A stretch of DNA of 64,000 nucleotides. Origin: Levilactobacillus brevis. GTDB taxonomy: Bacteria > Bacillota > Bacilli > Lactobacillales > Lactobacillaceae. The stretch covers positions 2,418,001 through 2,482,000 of the forward strand of contig CP079699.1 of the NCBI GenBank assembly GCA_021383565.1. Direction: 5' to 3'. The notes beneath the pieces were generated by a model, which searched no databases, was not told the origin of the DNA, and saw nothing but the letters and a program-made list of their open reading frames with translations. How positions within the stretch are numbered: the first letter of the stretch is position 1; every line of letters starts with the position of its first letter. A program made the position numbers and the translations under genes. Positions 51,303 to 60,246 of this stretch are shown here, piece after piece.

Positions 51303-52121
51303 TTAAACTTCACCTGCTAAAATAGCATCAATAACGTTGAGAACGCCGTCGTGATTGTTATCAGTCGGGGAGATGAGGTTCGCAACGGCCTTGACCGTGT
51401 CCGTTCCGTTTTGCATGGCAACGCCTAAACCCACGTGGGCCAACATGTCACGGTCGTTATCGTTGTCGCCGAACGCGGCAATCTCGGCGGGCTTAATGCC
51501 CCATGATTCGGCGAGCTGCGTGATTCCGATGGCCTTGTTCATGTGAGCGGCCACGATGTCGATGCTGCCGAATCCGCTGGCCATGGCGTTGATTTGGCCG
51601 GGAAAGCGGTGGTTCAGACGGGCCGCGACGTGTTGAATGGTGTCGTTGGGCCACTCGCCGTTGATTTTGTAGAACGTATCGTCAACTTGAGTCAAATCAG
51701 CCACTCGAACAATATTGTTAAAGAAGTAGTCTTGGGCGACCGGGTCACTGGGCCGGTCGCGTTGGTTAATGTAGGTGCCATGAGCACCGGACAGACGGAG
51801 AACCTGGGGCCGCAACGTATCGTCGGCGAGAATATCGGCGACAATCTGGTGGACGGTTGGGGTGGGGATGATGTCTTCAAACAGCGTCTTCCCTTGGTCA
51901 ACGATTAAGCCGCCATTCTCTGCCACAAACGTTTGCACAGCGGGAGTGGGGGCAAATACTCGGTAAAGGTGGCCGAGGTGGTTGCCACTAGCTACGACGA
52001 AGTGGATACCCGCGGTAGTTAGTTGGTGAAGTTGCCGTGCAAACCGCTCGTGGTTGTAACGGCGTTCTTGATTTAAGAATGTGCCGTCAACATCGGTCGC
52101 AATCATTTTAATTCGTGTCAT
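51303..52121 (-). CDS. Cof-type HAD-IIB sugar-phosphate phosphatase
   Basis: A 272-residue HAD hydrolase with a C2B cap. Motif I DVDGTFL (nucleophile Asp), motif II VASGN, motif III Lys, and motif IV GDNDNDRDML are intact. Cof-type enzymes dephosphorylate sugar phosphates, FMN or nucleotides, usually with broad range. The ATG follows GAGGGGCC. It converges with the hydrolase gene with a shared end region. It has no clear substrate from context. Confidence 0.93.
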   Translation of the reverse strand: MTRIKMIATDVDGTFLNQERRYNHERFARQLHQLTTAGIHFVVASGNHLGHLYRVFAPTPAVQTFVAENGGLIVDQGKTLFEDIIPTPTVHQIVADILADDTLRPQVLRLSGAHGTYINQRDRPSDPVAQDYFFNNIVRVADLTQVDDTFYKINGEWPNDTIQHVAARLNHRFPGQINAMASGFGSIDIVAAHMNKAIGITQLAESWGIKPAEIAAFGDNDNDRDMLAHVGLGVAMQNGTDTVKAVANLISPTDNNHDGVLNVIDAILAGEV

Positions 52122-52380
52122 ATCAGGCCCCTCATTCGTTTAGTTTTTATTAACTTTAATCATACGGGCTTCTGTTTCTGAATTCAATGCTCTAATCTGG
52201 AAGAAATATGACAAAATGACTACGTATCACTAGTTTTTTCATTCGTAATGCTATAAACTATTAATGAATCGGTAACATAAAGGCTGAAAATGAGGGTTAT
52301 AATAAATGGTTAGCGGATAAGAATAGTAACGTAGTCTTTACGCTGCCTTATAGCTCAACTGGAAAGGAAGAAAGCAAAAA

Positions 52381-52764
52381 ATGACGCAAACTAACGATTT
52401 AAACCAATCCTTGGAATGGTTTTCCCAACTCCAAAAGATTATGCGGCCAGTAACAACGATTAAAACGGAGGAAGTTACGATTTCTCTGGAACAATTCAAC
52501 TTGTTACATGCTATCACGACTCAGCGCGAAGAATTTACGCCTACGAAATTTGCTGGCCAGATCGGCGTGTCTAAGTCGATGATTTCTGGGCAAATCTCAC
52601 GGTTATTGCGGGCTGGTTTAATTGAAAGTATCGCTTCAACAGTCGATCGGCGCCAGCACAACCTGAAGTTAACGCCAGATGGTGTGAAAGTTTACACGTC
52701 AGTACGTAGCCAAGTTGTGGAACGACTTGATGGCTTACACGCTGATATTGCCAAGTTAATGTAA
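52381..52764 (+). CDS. MarR-family transcriptional regulator
   Basis: A 127-residue winged-helix regulator. KFAGQIGVSKSMISGQISRLLRAGLIES is the recognition region and VDRRQHNLKLTPDG the wing with the DxR sequence typical of MarR. ATG follows GGAAAGGAAG. A TATAAT lies near 52299. It precedes a secreted beta-helix gene 150 bases away, with its own promoter region in between, so co-regulation is only possible. Confidence 0.9.
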   Translation: MTQTNDLNQSLEWFSQLQKIMRPVTTIKTEEVTISLEQFNLLHAITTQREEFTPTKFAGQIGVSKSMISGQISRLLRAGLIESIASTVDRRQHNLKLTPDGVKVYTSVRSQVVERLDGLHADIAKLM

Positions 52765-52913
52765 AGAATTAAACTTAATTTACAATTGAAAAGAAATCCC
52801 CTTTTACGACTAGAATCTTTCATTCGTGTGACAATTTGGTTAAGATGACCCAACGCTTTGATGTCTTAGCTATAATGAAACTGTTGGAAGAATTTTTAAC
52901 TGGAGGGGATTTT

Positions 52914-54737
52914 TTGAATTTGAGGGTAAAACTCGGGTTGTTGGCCACGGTCGCAGTGGGGGCGACCGTCCTGGGACTGAACGGGTTACCGGGAACAGTT
53001 GAACCGGCCAATACCATTGTTGCCCAGGCGGCAACGACGATTAATGCCCAGCACCAAGGCATGGTTGGCAACGCTAAGAGCGTAAACAACGAGGCACTGC
53101 AGGATATGCTGGACAAGTGGGACAACGATGATCTCACGGTTCACGTACCTAAGGGAACCTATGTGTTTGATGCTGGAAATATCAAATTACACTCGAACAT
53201 TACATTTAAGTTCGATAAGGGCGCCGTCTTTCGGATTACGTCAGGTAACCGGGTCAACTTCGTCTATCCAAGTCCCGAGGCGGGATACGATGGCGGGATT
53301 AGCAACGTGAAGTGGGAAGGCGCAACGTTCCAAGGCGATAACACGTCAATGGGCCAAAGCGTCTTCACGCAAAGCGTCCACCACGCGACGAACATCACGT
53401 TTAACAAGTGTGTATTCGACAACGCCGAATCCCCGACTGGCCATTACATCGACTTGGATGGGAGTCACGATATTAATATCACGAATTCTGTCTTTACGGG
53501 ATTTAATGGGTCCCAAGATTTTAAGGAAGCTATTCAGATTGATTACTCGAACAAAAAGGCCATGTCTTACAAGAACCCTGGTGACCAGTACGATAACCTC
53601 CCAACGTATGACGTTAAAGTCAATAAGAACCAGTTCCTCCCAGTCTCTAAGAAGTCTGGTCAGGTTCAATCCTATGCGCCAAACCCAATTGGTGAACATG
53701 CGATTTACGGTCACGGTAAAGCCGGCATTATTCACAATGTCTACTTCACCAACAACACGGTCGTCGATCCTAAGCCACTGATGGATGACGGCGTGGCTAC
53801 GATTCATTTCAAAGGAATCTCTGATCTGTGGGTTACCGGTAACAAGTTCATCAACCAACACGTGTTAGGTTCTGGGAACTATATCTACTTATACAATTCA
53901 GAGCCTGACTATAAAATGACGAACTTAAACATTGAAGACAATACGTTTACCAATGTTAACCCGACAAAACAATACATCTTCTTGGACAGTTCTGATTCAG
54001 ACAATCCAATGACGGACGTTACTATCACTGGGAATAAAGTGACGACTCAGAAGAAGGGTGCTTCGTTCGTGAAGAGTAACTTCGCCTTGACAGGGGACTC
54101 CATCAAGATCGCCAAGAATACGATTAAGAAGACCAAGCCAAAGAAGACGACGGTGTCAACACAACAAACGATTACCAATACATCTGTCAGCAATTCTACG
54201 TCGCAAAAGCTCAAGAAACGTAAGCAGACCAACAAGTCTGAAAAGTACTATTCAGGGTTGGCCACGCAACACGCGCAGTTAGCTTCGAAGTACAAGACGT
54301 ATTCGGTTTATAACCATATCCGTGGTCATAAGAACTGGAACATCTTGAAGTTTAACTGGAAATCAATCAAGAGCAAGCGTGTTTACATTGATATGCGGGC
54401 CAATGCCGATACAGGTAAGTGGTACCGGATTCGCTTCAGCAAGAGCGCCAACGCTAAGAAGTACTGGATTCGTAAGGGTGCCTTGAAGTTTGATACCTTC
54501 AAGAGCGAAACCTACGACCGGGAGTTCAACCTGATGAAGGTTTACCCCGTCTACACGCGGCCATTCGATGATCCGTTGTTGGCTAAGCAAAAAGGTACGA
54601 CGGCCGACATCACGGAACGGCGGGTTACCATTACGCACCGAGTTAAGCGGACAGATTCCAATGGTAAAGTGTCGACTTATTACCAGATGGATAACGGTCT
54701 ATGGACCCGGGCACTCGCCTTTGATTTGGACTCATAA
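52914..54737 (+). CDS. Secreted right-handed beta-helix protein with C-terminal SLAP-like repeats
   Basis: A 607-residue exported protein. The signal peptide (residues 1-40) ends in VAQAAT. Residues about 60-400 form a right-handed parallel beta-helix, seen as recurring turns such as NITFNKCVFDN, HDINITNSVFTG and TNLNIEDNTFTN. That is the pectate-lyase-like fold used for polysaccharides. The last 170 residues are Lys-rich with YSVYNHIRGHKNW-type modules that bind the wall. TTG 52914 follows GGAGGGG at good spacing; earlier frames give no RBS. There is no LPXTG. A glycan-active or binding role is inferred from the fold. Confidence 0.85.
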   Translation: MNLRVKLGLLATVAVGATVLGLNGLPGTVEPANTIVAQAATTINAQHQGMVGNAKSVNNEALQDMLDKWDNDDLTVHVPKGTYVFDAGNIKLHSNITFKFDKGAVFRITSGNRVNFVYPSPEAGYDGGISNVKWEGATFQGDNTSMGQSVFTQSVHHATNITFNKCVFDNAESPTGHYIDLDGSHDINITNSVFTGFNGSQDFKEAIQIDYSNKKAMSYKNPGDQYDNLPTYDVKVNKNQFLPVSKKSGQVQSYAPNPIGEHAIYGHGKAGIIHNVYFTNNTVVDPKPLMDDGVATIHFKGISDLWVTGNKFINQHVLGSGNYIYLYNSEPDYKMTNLNIEDNTFTNVNPTKQYIFLDSSDSDNPMTDVTITGNKVTTQKKGASFVKSNFALTGDSIKIAKNTIKKTKPKKTTVSTQQTITNTSVSNSTSQKLKKRKQTNKSEKYYSGLATQHAQLASKYKTYSVYNHIRGHKNWNILKFNWKSIKSKRVYIDMRANADTGKWYRIRFSKSANAKKYWIRKGALKFDTFKSETYDREFNLMKVYPVYTRPFDDPLLAKQKGTTADITERRVTITHRVKRTDSNGKVSTYYQMDNGLWTRALAFDLDS

Positions 54738-54763
54738 TTTCCAATCTTTAGCTAACTAAATTT

Positions 54764-54810
54764 AAAAGACCTCCTCTAAGCCATAATTAATGGCAAGGGG
54801 AGGTCTTTTA
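54764..54810 (+). terminator. Terminator of the beta-helix gene
   Basis: AAAAGACCTCC pairs with GGAGGTCTTTT. Confidence 0.9.
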
Positions 54811-54824
54811 GGTTACGGTGCCAG

Positions 54825-55020
54825 TTGCTTGGGAAATGGCATCTTTGAGACGCGGTCTGACGGCTCAAAGCGAGAGAAAAGACCGCCCTTTGGCTTTTTC
54901 CGTCCTACCCACAGCGATCCAGACCAAACTTGGTGAACGGTAAGGCGGTCAGCATGCAACTACCACTATTATGGTGGGCGTTATCCTTGTCACACTAAGG
55001 ATTTGGGCTGCAGCGCACCT
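54825..55020 (+). repeat. Dispersed repeat family 1, forward copy
   Basis: Matches the inverse of 39980-40165 and part of 32701-32747. It contains CTTTGAGACGCGG, CTGACGGCTCAAAGCGAG, GATCCAGACCAAA and GAACGGTAAGGCGG, and ends in a hairpin ATCCTT...AAGGAT (about 54979-54998) whose counterpart in the other copy is partly kept. T6 follows near 55019-55026, so it may end a transcript. No protein is encoded. Confidence 0.7.
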
Positions 55021-55078
55021 TTTTTGCTATTATTGATCGAAATCAAGGGTAATTTGTCATGAAAAATGGTAAACTATT

Positions 55079-55300
55079 TCCAACCTCGATGGTGCTTAGC
55101 CGCTCACGTGGGGGTTAAGCTTTCATGAGGGCTTGAAAAATGTAAGCCCTAACAAATTCATAAAATTTTCATTTTTCTGTCTGAAAAAGGTTGGATTCAG
55201 CTGGTATGGTTAGACTAAGCCCGTCGGACCGGGATTGCAGGTAAAAGACTGTTTTCTCGAGAATCTTGCGAAAGTCTTAAAAGGCAAGCTTCACTGAGGG
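55079..55300 (+). ncRNA. Candidate structured RNA
   Basis: CCAACCT (55080-55086) pairs with AGGTTGG (55188-55194) and encloses three hairpins: GCTTAGCC/GGTTAAGC, AGGGCTT/AAGCCCT and TTTTTC/GAAAAA. A TGG-extended -10 (TAAACT, 55070-55075) sits just before. A further hairpin AAGACT...AGTCTT lies near 55247-55279. The downstream gene has its own promoter at 55308. I do not recognise an RNA class; 6S RNA is one possibility. There is no clear terminator. Confidence 0.4.
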
Positions 55301-55307
55301 TAATGGG

Positions 55308-55374
55308 TTTCATCATTTCTCATTGTGGTGTACAATAAGAAATATAAATTAGCACTCAAACAAAAGAGTGCTAA
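55308..55374 (+). promoter_or_regulatory. Promoter with CIRCE element upstream of the Spx-like gene
   Basis: TTTCAT (55308-55313), a 17-nt spacer, TACAAT (55331-55336), start near 55343. Then TTAGCACTC (55349-55357) and GAGTGCTAA (55366-55374), both arms perfect CIRCE sequence for HrcA. The spacer is eight bases instead of the usual nine. The position just after the start site is typical of HrcA repression. Confidence 0.88.
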
Positions 55375-55417
55375 ATCAAGTACCTCATCGAAGAGAAGAT
55401 AATTGGAGGGCGATTCT

Positions 55418-55846
55418 ATGATTAAAATGTACTTTCATGCTAAGACTACTGCGGTAACGAAGGCAATGAAGTGGCTGGCTAACCACGACGCCATCTTTAC
55501 TGCTCGTGATATCAAAAAACAACCATTAACTCGTGACGAAATTTTATACATGTTATCCCTGACGGAAGACGGCACCGACGATTTAATTTCGACGCGGTCT
55601 AAGGCCTACAAGGCTTTACCGGACTCCGTGCAAGACATGGGGATGAATGAGCTCGTGGACTTACTGCAAAAGAACCCAGGAATATTAAAGAATCCGATTG
55701 TAGTCGATCGCAATAAGTTAGCGACGGGCTTTGATTTGGAAACCATCCGTGAATTCGTACCCGCTGCTTACCGGAAGAAGGAACTGGCTAGTTTCTTCAA
55801 GATTTTAAACGGGGGCAACAAGAACATGGACGTGTCTCCAGCATAG
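55418..55846 (+). CDS. Spx/ArsC-family protein lacking the CxxC redox motif
   Basis: A 142-residue Spx homologue. TEDGTDDLISTRSKAYK (with the Gly that contacts the RNA polymerase alpha subunit), NPGILKNPIVVDRNKLATGFD and TIREFVP match Spx closely. The residues at positions 10 and 13, Cys in Spx, are Thr and Val here (AKTTAVTKA), so it cannot form the redox disulfide. It could be a constitutive or heat-regulated anti-alpha factor. ATG 55418 has GGAGG. It is controlled by CIRCE. No ClpXP site is asserted. Confidence 0.9.
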   Translation: MIKMYFHAKTTAVTKAMKWLANHDAIFTARDIKKQPLTRDEILYMLSLTEDGTDDLISTRSKAYKALPDSVQDMGMNELVDLLQKNPGILKNPIVVDRNKLATGFDLETIREFVPAAYRKKELASFFKILNGGNKNMDVSPA

Positions 55847-55865
55847 ATTTAACCTGAATAGTAAG

Positions 55866-55904
55866 GAAGGGCGTCGACTCCGTGGGGAGCTGACGTCCTT
55901 TTTG
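55866..55904 (+). terminator. Terminator of the Spx-like gene
   Basis: AAGGGCGTC...CTCC pairs with GGAG...GACGTCCTT, then T5. Confidence 0.75.
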
Positions 55905-55915
55905 TCTATCATAGG

Positions 55916-55946
55916 AAATAAAAAGTCTGGGTATGATCCCAGACTT
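55916..55946 (-). terminator. Terminator of the NlpC/P60 gene
   Basis: AAGTCTGGG / CCCAGACTT perfect stem. On the minus strand TTTTTATT follows. Confidence 0.85.
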
Positions 55947-55953
55947 CCAGTGA

Positions 55954-56736
55954 TTAACTTAACGTTGCGGGCCGTGAATAACCGACCGTGTGCCACCAGG
56001 AGACGTTCGTGGCTTCGGTGATGACGCCGCGGAGTTGGGCATCGATCATCTTGTTGTTACCCAAGTAGATCCCACAGTGGGTGATGTTGTTGGCACTGGT
56101 CCCAAAGAAGATCAGATCGCCGGGTTGCGCATTCTTCGCACTCACGTGGGTGTAGGCGTTGTATTGTTCTTGGGCCGTCCGTGGTAAGGTCTGGCCAATC
56201 GCCTTATTGAAGACATACTTGGTGAAGCCGGAGCAGTCAAATGAACTAGGGCCATTGCCACCGTATACGTAAGGCTTACCCAGTTGCGCCTTGGCCGCCT
56301 TCAAGATGGAGGCGTAAGTGCCATTGCCGGTCGTGGATACGCTATTCGTGGTAGTGTGGGCATAGCTCTTCTTCTGTAAGTAGCCATGCCAGATCCAACC
56401 GGAAGCCGTCTTCCGACCGTTTGTCACATAGTAGTAGAGATACTTAACGCCATTCTTCTTAATAATGTAACGCTTCTTGGTGGCGTGCCAAGTCGTGTTG
56501 GGATAATTCTTCAGGTAGTGGGTCTTCTTGCCGAAGGTCATGTTCGTCGCGGTGCCGCCTAGATTGTAGGTCCAACCGGTCGCGCTCTTCCGCACGTAGG
56601 ACGTGTCGGTCATATTGCTGGTACTAACAATCGTGTTGGTGCTATTGGCCTGCGCCGTGGTAGTTCCCAGGCTAATTGCCGGAACCAAAGCGGCCGCAAA
56701 AGCAACGGCCAAACCGATTTTCTTCATATTCATCAT
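55954..56736 (-). CDS. Secreted NlpC/P60-family peptidoglycan endopeptidase
   Basis: A 260-residue exported wall hydrolase. The signal peptide (about 1-30) ends in TAQA. About 30-125 is an aromatic, Lys-rich module (YNLGGTATNMTFGKKTHYLKNYP...) likely to bind the wall. The C-terminal NlpC/P60 domain (about 138-258) has KAQLGKPYVYGGNGPSSFDCSGFT (Cys nucleophile) and PGDLIFFGTSANNITHCGIYLG (His). Such D,L-endopeptidases cut the stem peptide in wall turnover. ATG 56736 was chosen from several close ATGs by distance from AAGGGA. It is alone. Confidence 0.92.
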   Translation of the reverse strand: MMNMKKIGLAVAFAAALVPAISLGTTTAQANSTNTIVSTSNMTDTSYVRKSATGWTYNLGGTATNMTFGKKTHYLKNYPNTTWHATKKRYIIKKNGVKYLYYYVTNGRKTASGWIWHGYLQKKSYAHTTTNSVSTTGNGTYASILKAAKAQLGKPYVYGGNGPSSFDCSGFTKYVFNKAIGQTLPRTAQEQYNAYTHVSAKNAQPGDLIFFGTSANNITHCGIYLGNNKMIDAQLRGVITEATNVSWWHTVGYSRPATLS

Positions 56737-56937
56737 TAATATATCCATCCCTTATTATGTAAAGATTGTCATCGCTTAAGTACAGTCTCTAAGATAGCCC
56801 TAAAGTTTTACAGCAGCGTTACACCGGGGTATTATTGCCGTTACGCTTTGCCGATCTTCGTAATATTACAAGGGTTGGGTGAATTTATAATCATTTTGAT
56901 GATCGAGTGATCGGCTAGAAATCAAGCGCCCCATAGC

Positions 56938-56967
56938 CTGACAGTTATGGTAGACTATGAATAGTCT
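56938..56967 (+). promoter_or_regulatory. Palindrome at the aquaglyceroporin promoter
   Basis: AGACTAT (56952-56958) and ATAGTCT (56961-56967) are perfect arms around GA. They lie where the -10 should be relative to CTGACA (56938-56943). A repressor site is possible. Confidence 0.4.
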
Positions 56968-57008
56968 GAAATTTCCGCTTAAAAATATAACAAGGTGGGT
57001 GTCATTTT

Positions 57009-57716
57009 ATGAATGGTTTTATTGGAGAGTTCTTCGGAACCCTGATTTTAATCCTATTAGGGACCGGGACTGGGGCCGGAATCAACCTCAAAAAGACGTA
57101 CGCAACCGGGAGTAACTGGACGTTTGTCAGCGTGGCGTGGGGGATGGCGGTGACCATGGGTGTTTACGTTGCCGGCATGCTCGGCTCGGATGGCCATTTG
57201 AATCCGGCCGTGACGATTGGTTTCGCCGCATTTGGTTTCTTCCCTTGGGCGCACGTGTTGCCTTACTTAGCCGGACAGTTTTTGGGGGCCTTTGTCGGCG
57301 CAGCCATTGCGATTTTCCAATTCTATCCGCATTTTAAAGCGACCCCAGATGAAAGCGCTGGCAATAGCGTGGGTATTTTTGCGACGCGGCCGGCAATTAA
57401 GAATCCCTTCTTCAACTTTGTTTCTGAAGTGGTGGCCACGTGGGCCTTTATCTTTATTCTGCTGAATATGGGGGACTTCACGCAAGGGCTGAAGCCATTC
57501 ATGGTAGGGATTTTGATTATGACAATCGGGATGTGTCTAGGGAGTACGACGGGATTCGCCATCAACCCGGCGCGTGACTGGAGTCCCCGGTTGGCCTACA
57601 CGATTCTGCCGGTGCCTAACGGTGGTTCCGCCGAATGGAATTACGCTTGGGTCCCGATGTTTGGGCCGTTATTAGGCGGTCTGTTGGCGGCCGGTTTGCA
57701 GGCGTGGATTAAGTAA
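57009..57716 (+). CDS. MIP-family channel (aquaglyceroporin)
   Basis: A 235-residue channel with six helices and two half-helices. Both NPA boxes are present: HLNPAVTIGF and FAINPARDWSPR, the second with the Asp (NPARD) that is typical of glycerol-permeable members. Such channels pass glycerol, dihydroxyacetone or lactic acid. In lactobacilli several paralogues occur (GlpF1-6), and the present one cannot be assigned. ATG follows AAGGTGGGTG. No glycerol kinase gene is near. Confidence 0.92.
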   Translation: MNGFIGEFFGTLILILLGTGTGAGINLKKTYATGSNWTFVSVAWGMAVTMGVYVAGMLGSDGHLNPAVTIGFAAFGFFPWAHVLPYLAGQFLGAFVGAAIAIFQFYPHFKATPDESAGNSVGIFATRPAIKNPFFNFVSEVVATWAFIFILLNMGDFTQGLKPFMVGILIMTIGMCLGSTTGFAINPARDWSPRLAYTILPVPNGGSAEWNYAWVPMFGPLLGGLLAAGLQAWIK

Positions 57717-57741
57717 AATGGGTTGAACGCTAATGATTAGT

Positions 57742-57785
57742 GAAGAGGCAACTACGATATTGAATCGTGGCTGCTTCTTTTTTTA
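57742..57785 (+). terminator. Terminator of the MIP gene
   Basis: GAAG..GC..ACTACGAT pairs with ATCGTGG..GC..CTTC, then T7. Confidence 0.8.
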
Positions 57786-58083
57786 TCCAGATTGAAACTT
57801 GTGTTACCCAAAGAATAACTAAGCAACATAAGAACTACTTTGATGTAGATTGAGTCCAAGTATCCTAGTTATATCAGGCAATTAAAATGGATGAGTTGCC
57901 GAATTCTTAGACTTATCAAACGATACAGTTCACTGTAAATATTGTTACCTGTGTACTAGCTATTTCGTATTATTCAAGTTATAATGGGGGTGTAGAGGGG
58001 GCTTCATTTTTGAGCGGGCAACGGTTTAACCCTAAATAAGCATGTGGGACACTTTTCTGAGCAATCATTGAGGAGGATTAACA

Positions 58084-60216
58084 ATGACTAACTCACCAAG
58101 CGCCACCCAACGTGGTAAAACCTGGCTCTACGCCGGCGTTATTTCGGCCGGTTTAGGGCTGGGCTTACTGGGCACCCAATCGACCGTGACACACGCGGCC
58201 ACGACTGATACGCCCAGTGATTTAGCGACAACGGACAGGACAACACAGGAGCAAGAAGTCACGTTAAAACCAGCAACGATGCCGGCTGATGAAGCGGTCA
58301 CTGAAGCTGTGGTAGACGAGCCGACGATCACAGAGGAGGCTACAGTCGACACCACTGTTGAAGAGCCAGTAACCGATCCTGACGTGAGTGTAGACGATGA
58401 AAATGTAAGCGGTGACACAAATGTTGACGTTAACCCGCAGCCGTCTGTGGAGAGCGAGGCGGCGGTCACGTCGACTCCAGACACCAGTGAACCGGCGGAA
58501 CCGCGCGAACCCGTTAAGACGCAGTCAACGCCGGCGGCCACTGCCGCCAAGGCCGCCACGACCGTAGCCGCCACGCCAAAGGCCACACCACAGGTTAAGG
58601 CCGATATCGATCAGTGGATGCCTAACGAAACGCTACAGGACTTGGTATGGCAAACACTGAAGCATGATAACAAGGATCGAATGTGGGCGAGCGCCAAGGA
58701 CGTGACCCAGGAAGACATGCTATTACTGACGCGGTTAAGCGCGCAGACTTTTCTGGTGTCATTGTATATTGACGGTCAGTCAGAATTTTCACTGGAAGGT
58801 CTGCAGTACGCCACGAATCTGGTGGAGCTGGACCTCTACAACAGCTTAAACATTCACAACAACGCGATGCGTGGTGATATCGTGGATATTTCACCTCTCA
58901 GCGCGCTGGTAAACTTGGAGTATCTGCAGCTCGGAGGCAGTCGGATTAAGGACATCACACCGATTGCCAACCTGACTAAAATCACGGATTTAAGCATTGG
59001 GACGAATTGTATCGCCGATTTTTCGGCGTTGGATTCTCAACAATATACCCAGCGTTTTAACATCGAGGGGCAGGTCTTAGATCAGGAACTGGTCTACGTG
59101 AACAAGAAGACCCGGACGTATACCCTGAAGAATCCGATGAAGGCGCCTCAAGGGATGACACTTTCCTTCGGGACCGTGGGGACTGTGATGGGGATTCCTA
59201 TTTTTCCAATTGGTGTTGCGGATAAGCCGCTGGCCAGAATCTACTATAATGGAGCGGCCAATCAAAAATTGGTCGGCGATCAGATTGTCTATAGTGGGAT
59301 TGTCGATCAGGTGATGCCAGGGGTAACGACCAGTCCATTCCCGGGTTACGGCGCCTACCCGAGCGACTACAAGTACTACTTGATTTCAACCTACGTTACG
59401 GCCAATGGGTCGAAGGTCATCAACATGTTTACGCCGTACGTTTTAGCCGACGAGGCACAACCGGTCACGGTGAACTACGTTGATGATCAAGGAAAAAAAC
59501 TCAAGGACCCGGTAACCTTGACTGGGATGGTGGGTGAAAATTATGCGGCAGTGGCCGAAACATTCGACGGTTATACGCTGACGAAGACTCCGGACAACGC
59601 GAAGGGCCAATTTGGCGAGGAAGCCATTACCGTGACCTTCGTTTATCAAAAGGATGGGGACGTGACGCCACCGGTCGATCCACAGCCGGATACAACGGTG
59701 ACCATTACCGTACAGTTCTTGACGGCTGATGGGGTGAAGGTCGCGGCCGATCAGATTCTGACGGGGAAACCGGGGCAGAGTTATACCACTTCACCGGCCG
59801 ATGTTGATGGTAATCGGTATGTGTTGGTGTCGACGCCGGCTAACGCTTCCGGAATGTTTGGCGATAGTGACGACACGGTCACCTACCTCTATGAGGAAGT
59901 GGTCGATGATGGCGATGGCGACCAGGTGACGACCGATCCCGACGTGGTTGCGCCGGGGGATGATGACACGACGGGCGGTCAGGTCACGGTGGACAAACCA
60001 GATACCACGACGGCTGGCCAGGGTGATCAGATTCTAACGACGGGCGCGTCGGCAACGAAACCCCAGTCGGCACGGCAACCGGTAGCGGCGAAAACCGCTC
60101 AAAAGCAGGCGGCCGCAACCCTACCGCAGACGGATGAACGGGCGGTATCTCCAATCTGGGGAGTGGCCCTACTATTGGGACTGGCTGGGTTCTTCGGTTT
60201 TAGACGAAAACGGTAA
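58084..60216 (+). CDS. LPXTG-anchored surface protein with LRR and MucBP domains
   Basis: A 710-residue wall-anchored protein. It has a long signal peptide (about 1-39, with GKTWLYAGVISAGLGLGLLG), a Thr/Glu/Val-rich stretch (40-175), the domain opening DQWMPNETLQDLVWQTL, LRRs (FSLEGLQYATNLVELDLYN, VDISPLSALVNLEYLQLGGSRI, ITPIANLTKITDL) and two MucBP repeats (about 460-530 and 540-615). LPQTDE with a hydrophobic helix and RRKR tail follow. Sortase A links it to peptidoglycan. The next two genes are of the same family. Host or mucin binding is plausible but unproven. ATG follows GAGGAGG. Confidence 0.92.
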   Translation: MTNSPSATQRGKTWLYAGVISAGLGLGLLGTQSTVTHAATTDTPSDLATTDRTTQEQEVTLKPATMPADEAVTEAVVDEPTITEEATVDTTVEEPVTDPDVSVDDENVSGDTNVDVNPQPSVESEAAVTSTPDTSEPAEPREPVKTQSTPAATAAKAATTVAATPKATPQVKADIDQWMPNETLQDLVWQTLKHDNKDRMWASAKDVTQEDMLLLTRLSAQTFLVSLYIDGQSEFSLEGLQYATNLVELDLYNSLNIHNNAMRGDIVDISPLSALVNLEYLQLGGSRIKDITPIANLTKITDLSIGTNCIADFSALDSQQYTQRFNIEGQVLDQELVYVNKKTRTYTLKNPMKAPQGMTLSFGTVGTVMGIPIFPIGVADKPLARIYYNGAANQKLVGDQIVYSGIVDQVMPGVTTSPFPGYGAYPSDYKYYLISTYVTANGSKVINMFTPYVLADEAQPVTVNYVDDQGKKLKDPVTLTGMVGENYAAVAETFDGYTLTKTPDNAKGQFGEEAITVTFVYQKDGDVTPPVDPQPDTTVTITVQFLTADGVKVAADQILTGKPGQSYTTSPADVDGNRYVLVSTPANASGMFGDSDDTVTYLYEEVVDDGDGDQVTTDPDVVAPGDDDTTGGQVTVDKPDTTTAGQGDQILTTGASATKPQSARQPVAAKTAQKQAAATLPQTDERAVSPIWGVALLLGLAGFFGFRRKR

Positions 60217-60246
60217 TTGACAAATTAAAAACTGAGCGTTAGAGGT

